A DNA stretch of 64,000 nucleotides from an uncultured Acidimicrobiales bacterium (GTDB lineage Bacteria > Actinomycetota > Acidimicrobiia > Acidimicrobiales > SZUA-35): the NCBI GenBank assembly GCA_937922785.1, contig CALAJQ010000034.1:31403-95402 (forward strand), written 5' to 3'. The notes beneath the pieces are model-generated. The model saw only the letters and a program-made list of their open reading frames with translations. It was not told where the DNA came from and did no database searches. This document shows positions 57,907 through 64,000 of the stretch, one piece after another (within the stretch, counting starts at the first letter, position 1; every line of letters begins with the position of its first letter). The position numbers were made by a program, and so were the translations under genes.

Positions 57907-58604
57907 GTGACTCGAAGCAATCCGGCTGATCCGAAATTCGGCGCTCGAGCACCAAAGCTGGCGGTCACTGCAGGCGGCACGGAGATGTCTGCCAAGTAGA
58001 GCTCGCCGACATGAGGCGACTTGCGTAGTCCGGTCTTCGGCAAGGCCAAGGTGACCGTTGCGTCGGCGTTGACGCAAACACCCGGAGTCTCCCCGGTTGT
58101 GACGTTAAGGCCACTTGGATTGTCGAGCGACACAACGGTGTGAGCATCAGCTAGTGCTTGGATCAATCGCTTGCTCTCACCACGTGGCGCTCCCCTTAGC
58201 GAGTAGCCCACAAGAGCGTCCAGCACTACGTCAACGGCGGGAAGAACGTCGACCCGTTCAATACCCATACGCTCTAAAATGTCGAGTTGGTGCGCTGGAA
58301 CTGGGTTCATGGCATGGCGTTCGCGGGTAGTCACAACCACCACCTCGACGCCGGCATTAGCCAGATGTCGAGCAGCAACAAGACCTCCGCCACCATTGCC
58401 ACCAGACCCGGCAGCGACCCCAACCGTTCTGGGTGACGCTGAATCGAGTACAACGCGGGCAAGGGCACGGCCCGCGTTCTCCATCATCTGAATGAGTTCG
58501 ATGTGGAGGTCATCAATCATCACCCGATCGACCTCGATCATGTCGGTCTCAGTTATCCACGACAGCTCAGTTTCGGCAACGGTGGGGATGTCAGCAGCGA
58601 TCAT
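57903..58604 (-). CDS. nnrE: NAD(P)H-hydrate epimerase (YjeF N-terminal domain)
   Basis: 233 residues, the stand-alone YjeF_N domain that epimerises damaged NAD(P)HX. Motifs: 'MMENAGRALARVVLD', 'GVAAGSGGNGGGGLVAARHLANAG', 'VVLDALVGYSLRGAPRG' and 'VSLDNPSGLNVTTGETPG'. The ATP-dependent dehydratase domain (NnrD) that is often fused is absent here. No metal-binding residues appear to be missing. An N-terminal extension of about 25 residues precedes 'EVDRVMIDDLHIELIQ'. Confidence 0.9.
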   Translation of the reverse strand: MIAADIPTVAETELSWITETDMIEVDRVMIDDLHIELIQMMENAGRALARVVLDSASPRTVGVAAGSGGNGGGGLVAARHLANAGVEVVVVTTRERHAMNPVPAHQLDILERMGIERVDVLPAVDVVLDALVGYSLRGAPRGESKRLIQALADAHTVVSLDNPSGLNVTTGETPGVCVNADATVTLALPKTGLRKSPHVGELYLADISVPPAVTASFGARAPNFGSAGLLRVT

Positions 58605-58678
58605 TATGGGGCAATTTAGTGGAGGAACTTATGCGTCGCAGAGGAACAGTTTGACCCCTTGCTGGGTTAGACATCGGT

Positions 58679-59674
58679 ATGAGTAACAAGGGCGAGTTCA
58701 AACGCGACACGCAATACATCACTGACCGGATCCTCGACTCACCTGATGCCGAGTGGCCAGTCGAGGCCGGTCGCTACCGGCTGGCGGCCGCCGCAGCTTG
58801 TCCGTGGGCCAACCGCACAACAATCGTCCGACGCCTACTTGGGCTGGAGTCAGCAATCTCTCTGGCTTTCGCCGGGCCAACTCACGACGCCCGCAGCTGG
58901 CAATTCGATTTGGATCCGGGAGGCGTTGACCCAGTGCTTGGCATTGAACGCATTCAAGATGCTTACCTCAAACGTTTTCCGGACTACCCCAAGGGCATCA
59001 CGGTGCCTGCCATCGTCGACGTGCCCTCAGGTTTGCTAGTCACAAATGACTTCGCCCAGATGACCATTGACTTCTCAACTCAGTGGACGGCCCATCATCG
59101 AGATGGCGCACCAGAGCTTTACCCAGACCATCTTCGCGACGAGATCGATTCGGTCTCCGAACTCATCTACCAAGACGTAAACAACGGCGTTTACCGAACC
59201 GGTTTCTCAAGCAGCCAAGCCGCATACGAAGATGCCTACCGCACTCTGTTTGCTCGCCTCGATTGGCTGGAAGAACGACTTTCGACTCAACGCTTCCTGG
59301 TGGGCGACACAATCACCGAAGCCGACGTGCGACTTTTCACCACGCTGGTGAGGTTCGACGCTGTGTATCACAACCACTTCAAATGCAACCGCAACAAGAT
59401 CAGTGAGATGCCCGCACTTTGGGGCTATCTCAGAGACTTGTTTCAAACACCGGGCTTTGGCGACACGGTCAATTTCGAGCAAGCCAAAGACCACTACTAC
59501 ATCGTCCATACTTCAATTAACCCAACAATGGTTGTCCCGACTGGGCCCGATCTTCGAGGTCTCGCCACCCCACACGGCCGACAACAATTAGGCGGGCGAC
59601 CCTTTGGTGACGGCACTCCCCCTGGGCCACCGCTGCCTAGCGAAAGCTTCGGCTATCTAACCGACGGCAGCTAG
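58679..59674 (+). CDS. Glutathionyl-hydroquinone reductase-like protein (Xi-class GST family)
   Basis: 331 residues with the Xi-GST/YqjG-Ecm4 features: catalytic 'AAACPWANRT' (CPWA.R), 'YLKRFPDYPKGITVPAIVD', 'LLVTNDFAQMTIDFSTQW', 'IYQDVNNGVYRTGFSSSQAAYE', 'GDTITEADVRLFTTLVRFDAVYHNHFKCN' and 'DHYYIVHTSINPTMVVPTGPDL'. The family reduces thiol-conjugated hydroquinones. Actinobacteria generally use mycothiol instead of glutathione, so a mycothiolyl substrate is likely (inference). Own promoter region; a weak TTAGAC hexamer lies 6 nt upstream. Confidence 0.9.
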   Translation: MSNKGEFKRDTQYITDRILDSPDAEWPVEAGRYRLAAAAACPWANRTTIVRRLLGLESAISLAFAGPTHDARSWQFDLDPGGVDPVLGIERIQDAYLKRFPDYPKGITVPAIVDVPSGLLVTNDFAQMTIDFSTQWTAHHRDGAPELYPDHLRDEIDSVSELIYQDVNNGVYRTGFSSSQAAYEDAYRTLFARLDWLEERLSTQRFLVGDTITEADVRLFTTLVRFDAVYHNHFKCNRNKISEMPALWGYLRDLFQTPGFGDTVNFEQAKDHYYIVHTSINPTMVVPTGPDLRGLATPHGRQQLGGRPFGDGTPPGPPLPSESFGYLTDGS

Positions 59675-59771
59675 TTCTCTCCCTTAGGGTTTGAGCATCC
59701 AGTGAGGGTCACCCAGCCCGCCGGGAGCGTGTGAATCGTGGCCCCAGTCTTGTGTGCGATCATGTGAGCAT

Positions 59772-60740
59772 ATGAGCAACTTCCCACGTGATGCAGTTCG
59801 AGCTCTGCCGAAGGCCGAACTCCACGTTCACCTTGAGGGAACTGTTGATGCAACGACGTTGCTTACCCTCGCCGAACGCCACGGCGTTAAACCACCAGCC
59901 GATGACGTTGCCGGCATTGACCAGTGGTACAAGTTCGATGACTTCCCCATGTTCCTAGAGCGATACTTCGCAGTGCTGGGATTGTTGCGAGAACCCGAGG
60001 ACTTTGCGTTTGTTGCCGAGCGCTATATGACCACCGCCCATGACCAAGGAGTTGTTCATCTCGAGTTCTACGTGTCGGCCACCGGTCACATTCTTGAGAA
60101 CCAAAAGAAGTGGGCGCCAATCCATGACGGAATCGTCGAGGGATGCAATCGAGCAGCGGCAGCCACTGGAATGTCTTGGGGTCTAATTCCAGACATCTCT
60201 CCTCACTTGGGGTCCGAAGCTTGCATACGAGCGATGGATGAAGTCTTTGCTCATGACCTAAGCCACGTGCTAGCAGTTGGCATGGGCGGCCCCGCCGACA
60301 ACTGGTGGACTCAGGACTTCTCCCCGATTTACGCAAAGGCCAGATCACTAGGTCTTGCCGGAGTTGCCCACGCTGGCGAACACGGCGGAGCCGACGAGGT
60401 TCGTTTCGCTTTGGAGCAGTTTGGCGCTGAACGAATTCAGCACGGGATCGGGGCCATGCAGGACCCCGCCGTTGTCGAGTTGTTGGTAAACAGCGGCGTA
60501 GCGTGTGACGTCTGCCCTGGCTCGAACCTGGCGCTTAAGGCAGTGCCCGATGCTGCCTCTCACCCACTGCCGGCCATGCTCGACGCGGGAATGACAGTCA
60601 CCCTTGGCAGTGACGACCCGCCGATGTTTCAAACCAACCTGCTTGATGAATATGAAAGAGCCTGGGACTGGTGCGAGCTAGATCTTGAAGGCGTCAGCCG
60701 ACTGGCGCAGAACTCTTTGGATGCGGCGTTAGTTGTTTAA
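59772..60740 (+). CDS. add: Adenosine deaminase
   Basis: 322 residues from ATG 59772 ('MSNFPRDAVRALPKAELHVHLEGT'); the track start at 59754 adds six residues. Zinc/catalytic motifs: 'ELHVHLEGT' (HxH), 'AGVAHAGEHGGADEVRFAL' (HAGE, catalytic Glu), 'ERIQHGIGAM' (His) and 'VTLGSDDPPMFQTNL' (SDDP with the zinc Asp). It converts adenosine to inosine (or adenine to hypoxanthine in some branch members). An adenosine-kinase-like enzyme is encoded at 5.8 kb. Confidence 0.91.
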   Translation: MSNFPRDAVRALPKAELHVHLEGTVDATTLLTLAERHGVKPPADDVAGIDQWYKFDDFPMFLERYFAVLGLLREPEDFAFVAERYMTTAHDQGVVHLEFYVSATGHILENQKKWAPIHDGIVEGCNRAAAATGMSWGLIPDISPHLGSEACIRAMDEVFAHDLSHVLAVGMGGPADNWWTQDFSPIYAKARSLGLAGVAHAGEHGGADEVRFALEQFGAERIQHGIGAMQDPAVVELLVNSGVACDVCPGSNLALKAVPDAASHPLPAMLDAGMTVTLGSDDPPMFQTNLLDEYERAWDWCELDLEGVSRLAQNSLDAALVV

Positions 60741-60743
60741 TGA

Positions 60744-61331
60744 CTAGGCGTGCTTGCCCGGCTCCCAACCATTGTCCGACAACACCTTCTGACCGAAACT
60801 AGTTGGCTTGGCCTCTAAGTCCGTAGCCAATGTGTCGTTCCAACGGTTGAGGTATCCAAAGAAGGAGATGGTGGCCACTAGCCCGGCGATCTGTTCGTCG
60901 TCGTAATACCTATGCAGTTCGTCGAAGTGTTTTTCGTTTGTGGTGTTCGGCACTGTGGCGGCCTCAAACGCCAGCGTTAGCGCAGCTCGTTCGGCGTCAT
61001 CGAAGTGTTCACTTTGGGCCCAATTCCAGAGGTCGCCAAGCTTCTCTTCTGATACTCCCAAATTGTGCGCCGTATGAGCAGTATGGGCTTGGCAATAACG
61101 GCAGCCCGCCGCTGTGGAGGCGATCTGGGCGACCATCTGATTCAGAGCCATCGGGATTCTAGGGTTGGTCAATACAACCCGGCCAAGCTCTGAGAATGCC
61201 TCAAGCAGTCCGGGCACTCTGGCCATAGTGGGCATTGAGTTCGGGACAAAACCCATCATTGCTTCAACAGCGGCGAACCGATCTTTGTGTTCGGTTAGCT
61301 GCTCGGGCGGAAGAGGTTCGATGCGGGCCAT
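60744..61331 (-). CDS. AhpD-like alkylhydroperoxidase/CMD family protein
   Basis: 195 residues from ATG 61331 ('MARIEPLPPEQL'). The AhpD redox motif 'AAGCRYCQAHTAHTAHNLGVSEEKL' carries CxxC followed by the proton-relay His, as in peroxidase-active members; 'MALNQMVAQIAS' and 'AERAALTLAFEA' fit the family helices. Unlike the protein at 39.6 kb, both cysteines are present. The track start (61412) adds 27 unlikely residues. AAAACT lies 6 nt before the ATG. Divergent from the MBL hydrolase. Confidence 0.88.
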   Translation of the reverse strand: MARIEPLPPEQLTEHKDRFAAVEAMMGFVPNSMPTMARVPGLLEAFSELGRVVLTNPRIPMALNQMVAQIASTAAGCRYCQAHTAHTAHNLGVSEEKLGDLWNWAQSEHFDDAERAALTLAFEAATVPNTTNEKHFDELHRYYDDEQIAGLVATISFFGYLNRWNDTLATDLEAKPTSFGQKVLSDNGWEPGKHA

Positions 61332-61372
61332 AGCGAGAGTTTTATCAGTTACGACGTCTTTGGTGTTAGGCG

Positions 61373-61378
61373 TAAGAT
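61373..61378 (+). promoter_or_regulatory. Leaderless -10 (TAAGAT) for MBL-fold hydrolase
   Basis: TAAGAT is 7 nt before the ATG at 61386. Confidence 0.55.
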
Positions 61379-61385
61379 CGAGCCC

Positions 61386-62237
61386 ATGCCTCAGACCAGC
61401 TCGGACCCACAACCACTTTCTTGGCAGATTGGCGTTGTCACAGTCACCCGAGTTGAAGAACGAATCTCACCTGTGTCTTGGAACTGGCTTGTTCCTGAAG
61501 CCGCTGCTCTGGTGGAACAGTCCAGGCCCTGGGTTGACCCCTACGTCTCCGAAGACGGAAGCAAACTCCATCTCTCTGTTCACAGCTTTGTTGTTCAGAC
61601 ACCAGAAACGCTGATGGTAATTGACACTTGTGTTGGAACACGCGAGCGCTCCCTTCCCGGTGACCCCAACTTCGGTGAACGACTTGCCGCCGCTCTACCT
61701 GGCGGTCCGGATGCTGTCGATGTGGTGGTTTGTACCCACTTGCACTTTGATCACGTCGGGTGGAACACGATTGAGCGAGATGGCCAGATGGTTCCAACCT
61801 TTGCAAACGCCAGATACCTGGTGAGCAAGGGCGAGCTTGAGGCTCAACGCGATGAAGAGGACTCAGAGTCCTACGCCGAGTCGATCGCTCCCCTGCTGGC
61901 AGCTGGCTGCCTCTATGCCGTTGACTCAGATCATCAGATCGACAGCTGGGTGTCGCTTGAGGCAAGCCCTGGCCACACACCAGGCCACGTCAGCGTGCGA
62001 ATCACCGACGGGGACGATGTTGGGCTGATCACCGGCGACATTATCCATACCCCTATTCAGCTGGCCTATCCCACCGTTCGGTCGAACTCCGACATCGACC
62101 CGGCCACAGCCATTGCTACTCGACAACGAGTCATCGAAGAGGTCGTTGACACCGACGTGTTGTTGCTGGGCACTCACTTCGGACCACCAACTGCGGGCCA
62201 TCTTCGCCGGCACACAGACGGAATCCGCTTCGAGTAG
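61386..62237 (+). CDS. MBL-fold metallo-hydrolase
   Basis: 283 residues of the metallo-beta-lactamase superfamily: 'VVCTHLHFDHVGW' (HxHxDH), third ligand His in 'EASPGHTPGHVSV', Asp in 'GLITGDIIHTPIQ', final His in 'LLLGTHFGPPTAG'. Resembles lactonase-type (AiiA/quorum-quenching-like) members with N-terminal 'QIGVVTVTRVEERISPVS', but the substrate is unknown. No signal peptide. Confidence 0.9.
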   Translation: MPQTSSDPQPLSWQIGVVTVTRVEERISPVSWNWLVPEAAALVEQSRPWVDPYVSEDGSKLHLSVHSFVVQTPETLMVIDTCVGTRERSLPGDPNFGERLAAALPGGPDAVDVVVCTHLHFDHVGWNTIERDGQMVPTFANARYLVSKGELEAQRDEEDSESYAESIAPLLAAGCLYAVDSDHQIDSWVSLEASPGHTPGHVSVRITDGDDVGLITGDIIHTPIQLAYPTVRSNSDIDPATAIATRQRVIEEVVDTDVLLLGTHFGPPTAGHLRRHTDGIRFE

Positions 62238-62267
62238 ACGAGTAGAAATGTCTCCTCTGAACCGTGC

Positions 62268-62298
62268 TTGACCTCGAGTCAGGTTGAGGTCTTACCTT
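62268..62298 (+). promoter_or_regulatory. MerR-type promoter/operator (19-bp spacer with dyad)
   Basis: -35 TTGACC (62268-62273) and -10 TACCTT (62293-62298) are separated by 19 bp, longer than the usual 17. GACCTC and GAGGTC arms (62270-62291, near-matching over 9 bp) form a dyad between them. This is the architecture of promoters twisted open by MerR-family activators (MerR, SoxR, CueR). The ATG follows the -10 by exactly 6 nt. Confidence 0.7.
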
Positions 62299-62304
62299 GT
62301 GAGC

Positions 62305-62682
62305 ATGCACTCAACCGACAAAGACTCAACCGGCGAAGACTCAACCGGCGAAGACTTAACCGAGACGCTCAGGCTTTCAGAACTCGGTGGAACAGTGACG
62401 TGCTCACTCAGCCTCGGCGATCGCGCTGTCCGTCAGCTTGAGTGGGCCGACCTCGGGTCGCTGTCTCTGACGTCAGAACGCATCCCTGACGGCGCCGCGT
62501 CTACCTATCCCATAGACATGGCCGACGCTGTCGAAGATCTGGCTAACCGCGAGAAGAGCTGTTGCGGATCATGGCTGGATGCGACTACCGAACGTGTCGG
62601 CGACACAATCCGCCTCGAAATCACAACGAAGAACCCAGATGGGTTGGCCGTGATTTTGTCAATGTCGGGACACCCCGAGTGA
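62305..62682 (+). CDS. Small CC-motif protein under MerR-type promoter
   Basis: 125 residues from ATG 62305, decided by the -10 spacing. The N-terminus has an acidic repeat ('STGEDSTGED'). The core 'VTCSLSLGDRAVRQLEWADLGS' and 'DLANREKSCCGSWLDATTE' resembles an uncharacterised actinobacterial family I recall near MerR regulators and metal-resistance genes, with a conserved vicinal Cys pair after Glu. A thiol-binding, metal or metalloid sensor/chaperone role is inferred from the CC pair plus the MerR-type promoter. No MerR gene is in the window. Confidence 0.72.
   Translation: MHSTDKDSTGEDSTGEDLTETLRLSELGGTVTCSLSLGDRAVRQLEWADLGSLSLTSERIPDGAASTYPIDMADAVEDLANREKSCCGSWLDATTERVGDTIRLEITTKNPDGLAVILSMSGHPE
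62323..62352 (+). repeat. 15-bp tandem repeat (GACTCAACCGGCGAA)2
   Basis: Two exact units plus a degenerate third encode the DSTGE repeat at the N-terminus of the CC-motif protein. Confidence 0.85.
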
Positions 62683-62686
62683 GCAA

Positions 62687-62905
62687 CTAACGGTTGCGTT
62701 TGTGGTTCTTTGCCTGACGTTCGTTGCCACGTTTGTAGTTGCCGGTTAATCGAGCCATCAGTTCTTGACCGTCCCCATCAGCAATGTCATCAAGAAACTC
62801 GGTGGCCCTGCGACCTCGCAAGGTGGTTGCAGTTTTTCCGCGATGGGTGATGACCACGTCGCCGCCTTTTCGTTGCGACCATTCAAACCCATTCGGCGAA
62901 GCCAT
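62687..62905 (-). CDS. Conserved small basic protein, 72 aa
   Basis: 72 residues: 'WSQRKGGDVVITHRGKTATTLRGRRATEFL' (beta-hairpin-like) followed by 'ELMARLTGNYKRGNERQAKNHKRNR' with a strongly basic tail. I recall similar short actinobacterial proteins ending 'ARxTGNYKRGNER', of unknown function; nucleic-acid binding is plausible from the charge. Reality is supported by TAGTCT exactly 6 nt before the ATG. Convergent with the CC-motif gene, 4 bp between stops. Confidence 0.78.
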   Translation of the reverse strand: MASPNGFEWSQRKGGDVVITHRGKTATTLRGRRATEFLDDIADGDGQELMARLTGNYKRGNERQAKNHKRNR

Positions 62906-62911
62906 CGGCCC

Positions 62912-62917
62912 AGACTA
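62912..62917 (-). promoter_or_regulatory. Leaderless -10 (TAGTCT) for the 72-aa gene
   Basis: TAGTCT on the minus strand is exactly 6 nt before the ATG at 62905. Confidence 0.6.
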
Positions 62918-63112
62918 CTTGACGTCGCATACTGGTGACCCGGTATTTCGTCGCTTAGCGGCCCACTGTTGTTGTGTGATCTCATAGGCGACCTCCCCGT
63001 GTCTTGTCACGAAACTCAAGCTGGCTCTGCTGCACCCAAACTTTTCTGAGATTTCTTTTTGGTTTGGGGTGTTTGGGGCCTGTTTTGGGCTGATGTTGTC
63101 ATAGGCCACCGC

Positions 63113-63118
63113 GATAAT
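63113..63118 (+). promoter_or_regulatory. Leaderless -10 (GATAAT) for DUF222 gene
   Basis: GATAAT is exactly 6 nt before GTG 63125. The remaining 219-bp divergent region holds only T/G-rich sequence ('TTTTTGGTTTGGGGTG') and no other signal I recognise. Confidence 0.5.
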
Positions 63119-63124
63119 GGTGGT

Positions 63125-64000
63125 GTGAAGAGTTCGGCGGAACAAACACAGAGAACACAAGCGCTGGCAACTATCGCGGCCGGGTTCGACATGTTGGACA
63201 CAGTCGGCCTCCGTCCGGTTGATGAAGCCGATGCTGTTGTATTGATCAAAGACCTAGAACAAATCCGACGCCGGAGCGAACACGCCGCCGCGGGTTTGTT
63301 GAACCAAATCGAAATCTATGACTTCCACACTGGTGACGGCTACGCGTCCCCGAAAGCAATGGTCCGCCACCACGCCCGCCTCTCCAACTCAGAAACTATG
63401 GACCGGCAGCGTCGAGCGAAACTATGTGTCGACCTGCCCGAAATCGACGCAGCCTCTAAGGCCGGTGAAATCCCAGTAGATAACGTCAACCAACTCGCCA
63501 GGGCGTACGCAAACCCTCGTATCAAACACGAGGTTATGGACCAGGAAACCTGGCTGCTCCATGAAGCCCAAGAACTAAGGCCAGCCGCGTTCAGAGACAA
63601 ACTGCGTGACTGGGTTGAGCTTCATGACCAAGACGGCCCCGAACCAGAAGCAGACCGGCAACATAAGAACCGGAACTACCGGTTAACCCAAAACTTCAAC
63701 AAATCCTTCACTGGTGAACACAACCACGGATCAATCCAGGGCGCTTCGATGCGGGAAATCCTTGACCACTACATAGACGCCGAGTTCAAGGCTGATTGGG
63801 AACAAGCCAAACTCATTCACGGTGACAACACCGCCCTATGTCACCTGGAGCGGACACCACAGCAACGTTCAGCTGACGCCCTGTTCCAGATCTACCAAGA
63901 CGCAGCCGCCAACCCCCATAGCGCCGTCCCAGTCCAGTTCGTCCACAACCTCGTTTGGACACAAGAAACCTTCGAATACTTCCTAGCCCTCTACATGGGT
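63125..64000 (+). CDS. DUF222 (13E12-repeat) protein, probable HNH endonuclease; 3' end outside window
   Basis: Not in the ORF track because it runs off the right edge; 292 codons are open from GTG 63125. DUF222 features: an N-terminal helical region, 'AKLCVDLPEIDAASKAGEIPVDNVNQLARAYANP', 'LTQNFNKSF', 'LDHYIDAEFKADWEQA' and the typical 'LERTPQQRSADALFQIYQDAA'. These actinobacterial proteins normally end in an HNH nuclease domain, which would lie beyond the window. They are multicopy and associated with mobile or selfish DNA in many genomes; no repeat or integration site is visible here. Confidence 0.85.
   Translation, partial: MKSSAEQTQRTQALATIAAGFDMLDTVGLRPVDEADAVVLIKDLEQIRRRSEHAAAGLLNQIEIYDFHTGDGYASPKAMVRHHARLSNSETMDRQRRAKLCVDLPEIDAASKAGEIPVDNVNQLARAYANPRIKHEVMDQETWLLHEAQELRPAAFRDKLRDWVELHDQDGPEPEADRQHKNRNYRLTQNFNKSFTGEHNHGSIQGASMREILDHYIDAEFKADWEQAKLIHGDNTALCHLERTPQQRSADALFQIYQDAAANPHSAVPVQFVHNLVWTQETFEYFLALYMG

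Overview
The window is a gene-dense stretch of an actinobacterial chromosome, most likely from an aquatic or marine Acidimicrobiia-type lineage. This rests on a bL37-like 28-residue ribosomal peptide, a DUF222 (13E12-type) gene, many GTG starts, and a strong leaderless-promoter habit (TANNNT exactly 6-7 nt before the start codon of about 20 genes). Base composition looks moderate (mid-50s % GC by eye, not counted). I support 67 protein-coding genes. No rRNA, tRNA, CRISPR array, insertion sequence or prophage was found, and no gap between genes exceeds about 220 bp. Two genes missing from the ORF track run off the edges: a GGDEF protein on the left and a DUF222 protein on the right. A third, a selenoprotein, is split by its in-frame UGA.

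Layout. 1-12.4 kb: a PAS/GGDEF protein, bL37, DCC thioredoxin-like protein, phosphohexomutase, a queuosine-salvage Qng1 homologue, an EAL phosphodiesterase, a PfkB kinase, aminopeptidase N, an FN3-metallophosphoesterase and a two-component system. 12.5-15.7 kb: first inositol locus (iolC, iolB copy 1, LacD-like aldolase, Nudix). 15.7-18 kb: a predicted selenocysteine TlpA/DsbE-like lipoprotein divergent from a membrane-anchored sulfite-oxidase-fold molybdoenzyme. 18-23.7 kb: metzincin, M23 endopeptidase, phosphoribosyltransferase, envelope proteins and a PhyH-family dioxygenase. 23.7-29.2 kb: molybdenum cofactor genes moaC, moaA and moeA, with galU, a lipoprotein hydrolase, and a truncated AbiEi/DUF559-like gene flanked by two copies of a palindromic repeat. 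29.3-42.4 kb: FmdB-like, SAF, TldE/TldD, dxs, a degenerate GGDEF-EAL protein, TesB, two acyl-CoA dehydrogenases and a VanY-like lipoprotein. 42.4-56.5 kb: second inositol locus (iolD, two Gfo/Idh/MocA dehydrogenases, SDR, RmlD-like reductase, iolB copy 2, Cgl0159-like protein, ABC transporter, iolE, PhyH). 56.5-64 kb: serine protease, enoyl-CoA hydratase, NnrE, glutathionyl-hydroquinone-reductase-like protein, adenosine deaminase, AhpD-like protein, MBL hydrolase, a MerR-type promoter driving a CC-motif protein, and the DUF222 gene.

How they work together. The two iol loci supply nearly the whole inositol pathway: import, IolG, IolE, IolD, IolB, IolC and an aldolase. Only IolA is not seen. 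MoaA, MoaC and MoeA can supply cofactor to the SUOX-fold enzyme. The three c-di-GMP proteins all carry non-canonical signature motifs, and only the EAL-only protein keeps a full catalytic set.

The most notable find is the UxxC lipoprotein: a UGA falls exactly where the first cysteine of the thioredoxin CxxC motif belongs, and a perfect 17-nt hairpin starts 8 nt later, as expected of a bacterial SECIS. Other notable items are the genome-style leaderless promoter grammar, convergent genes that share their stop codons, a 52-bp perfect palindrome between convergent genes, a double-sized ABC permease, and a MerR-type promoter with a 19-bp spacer.
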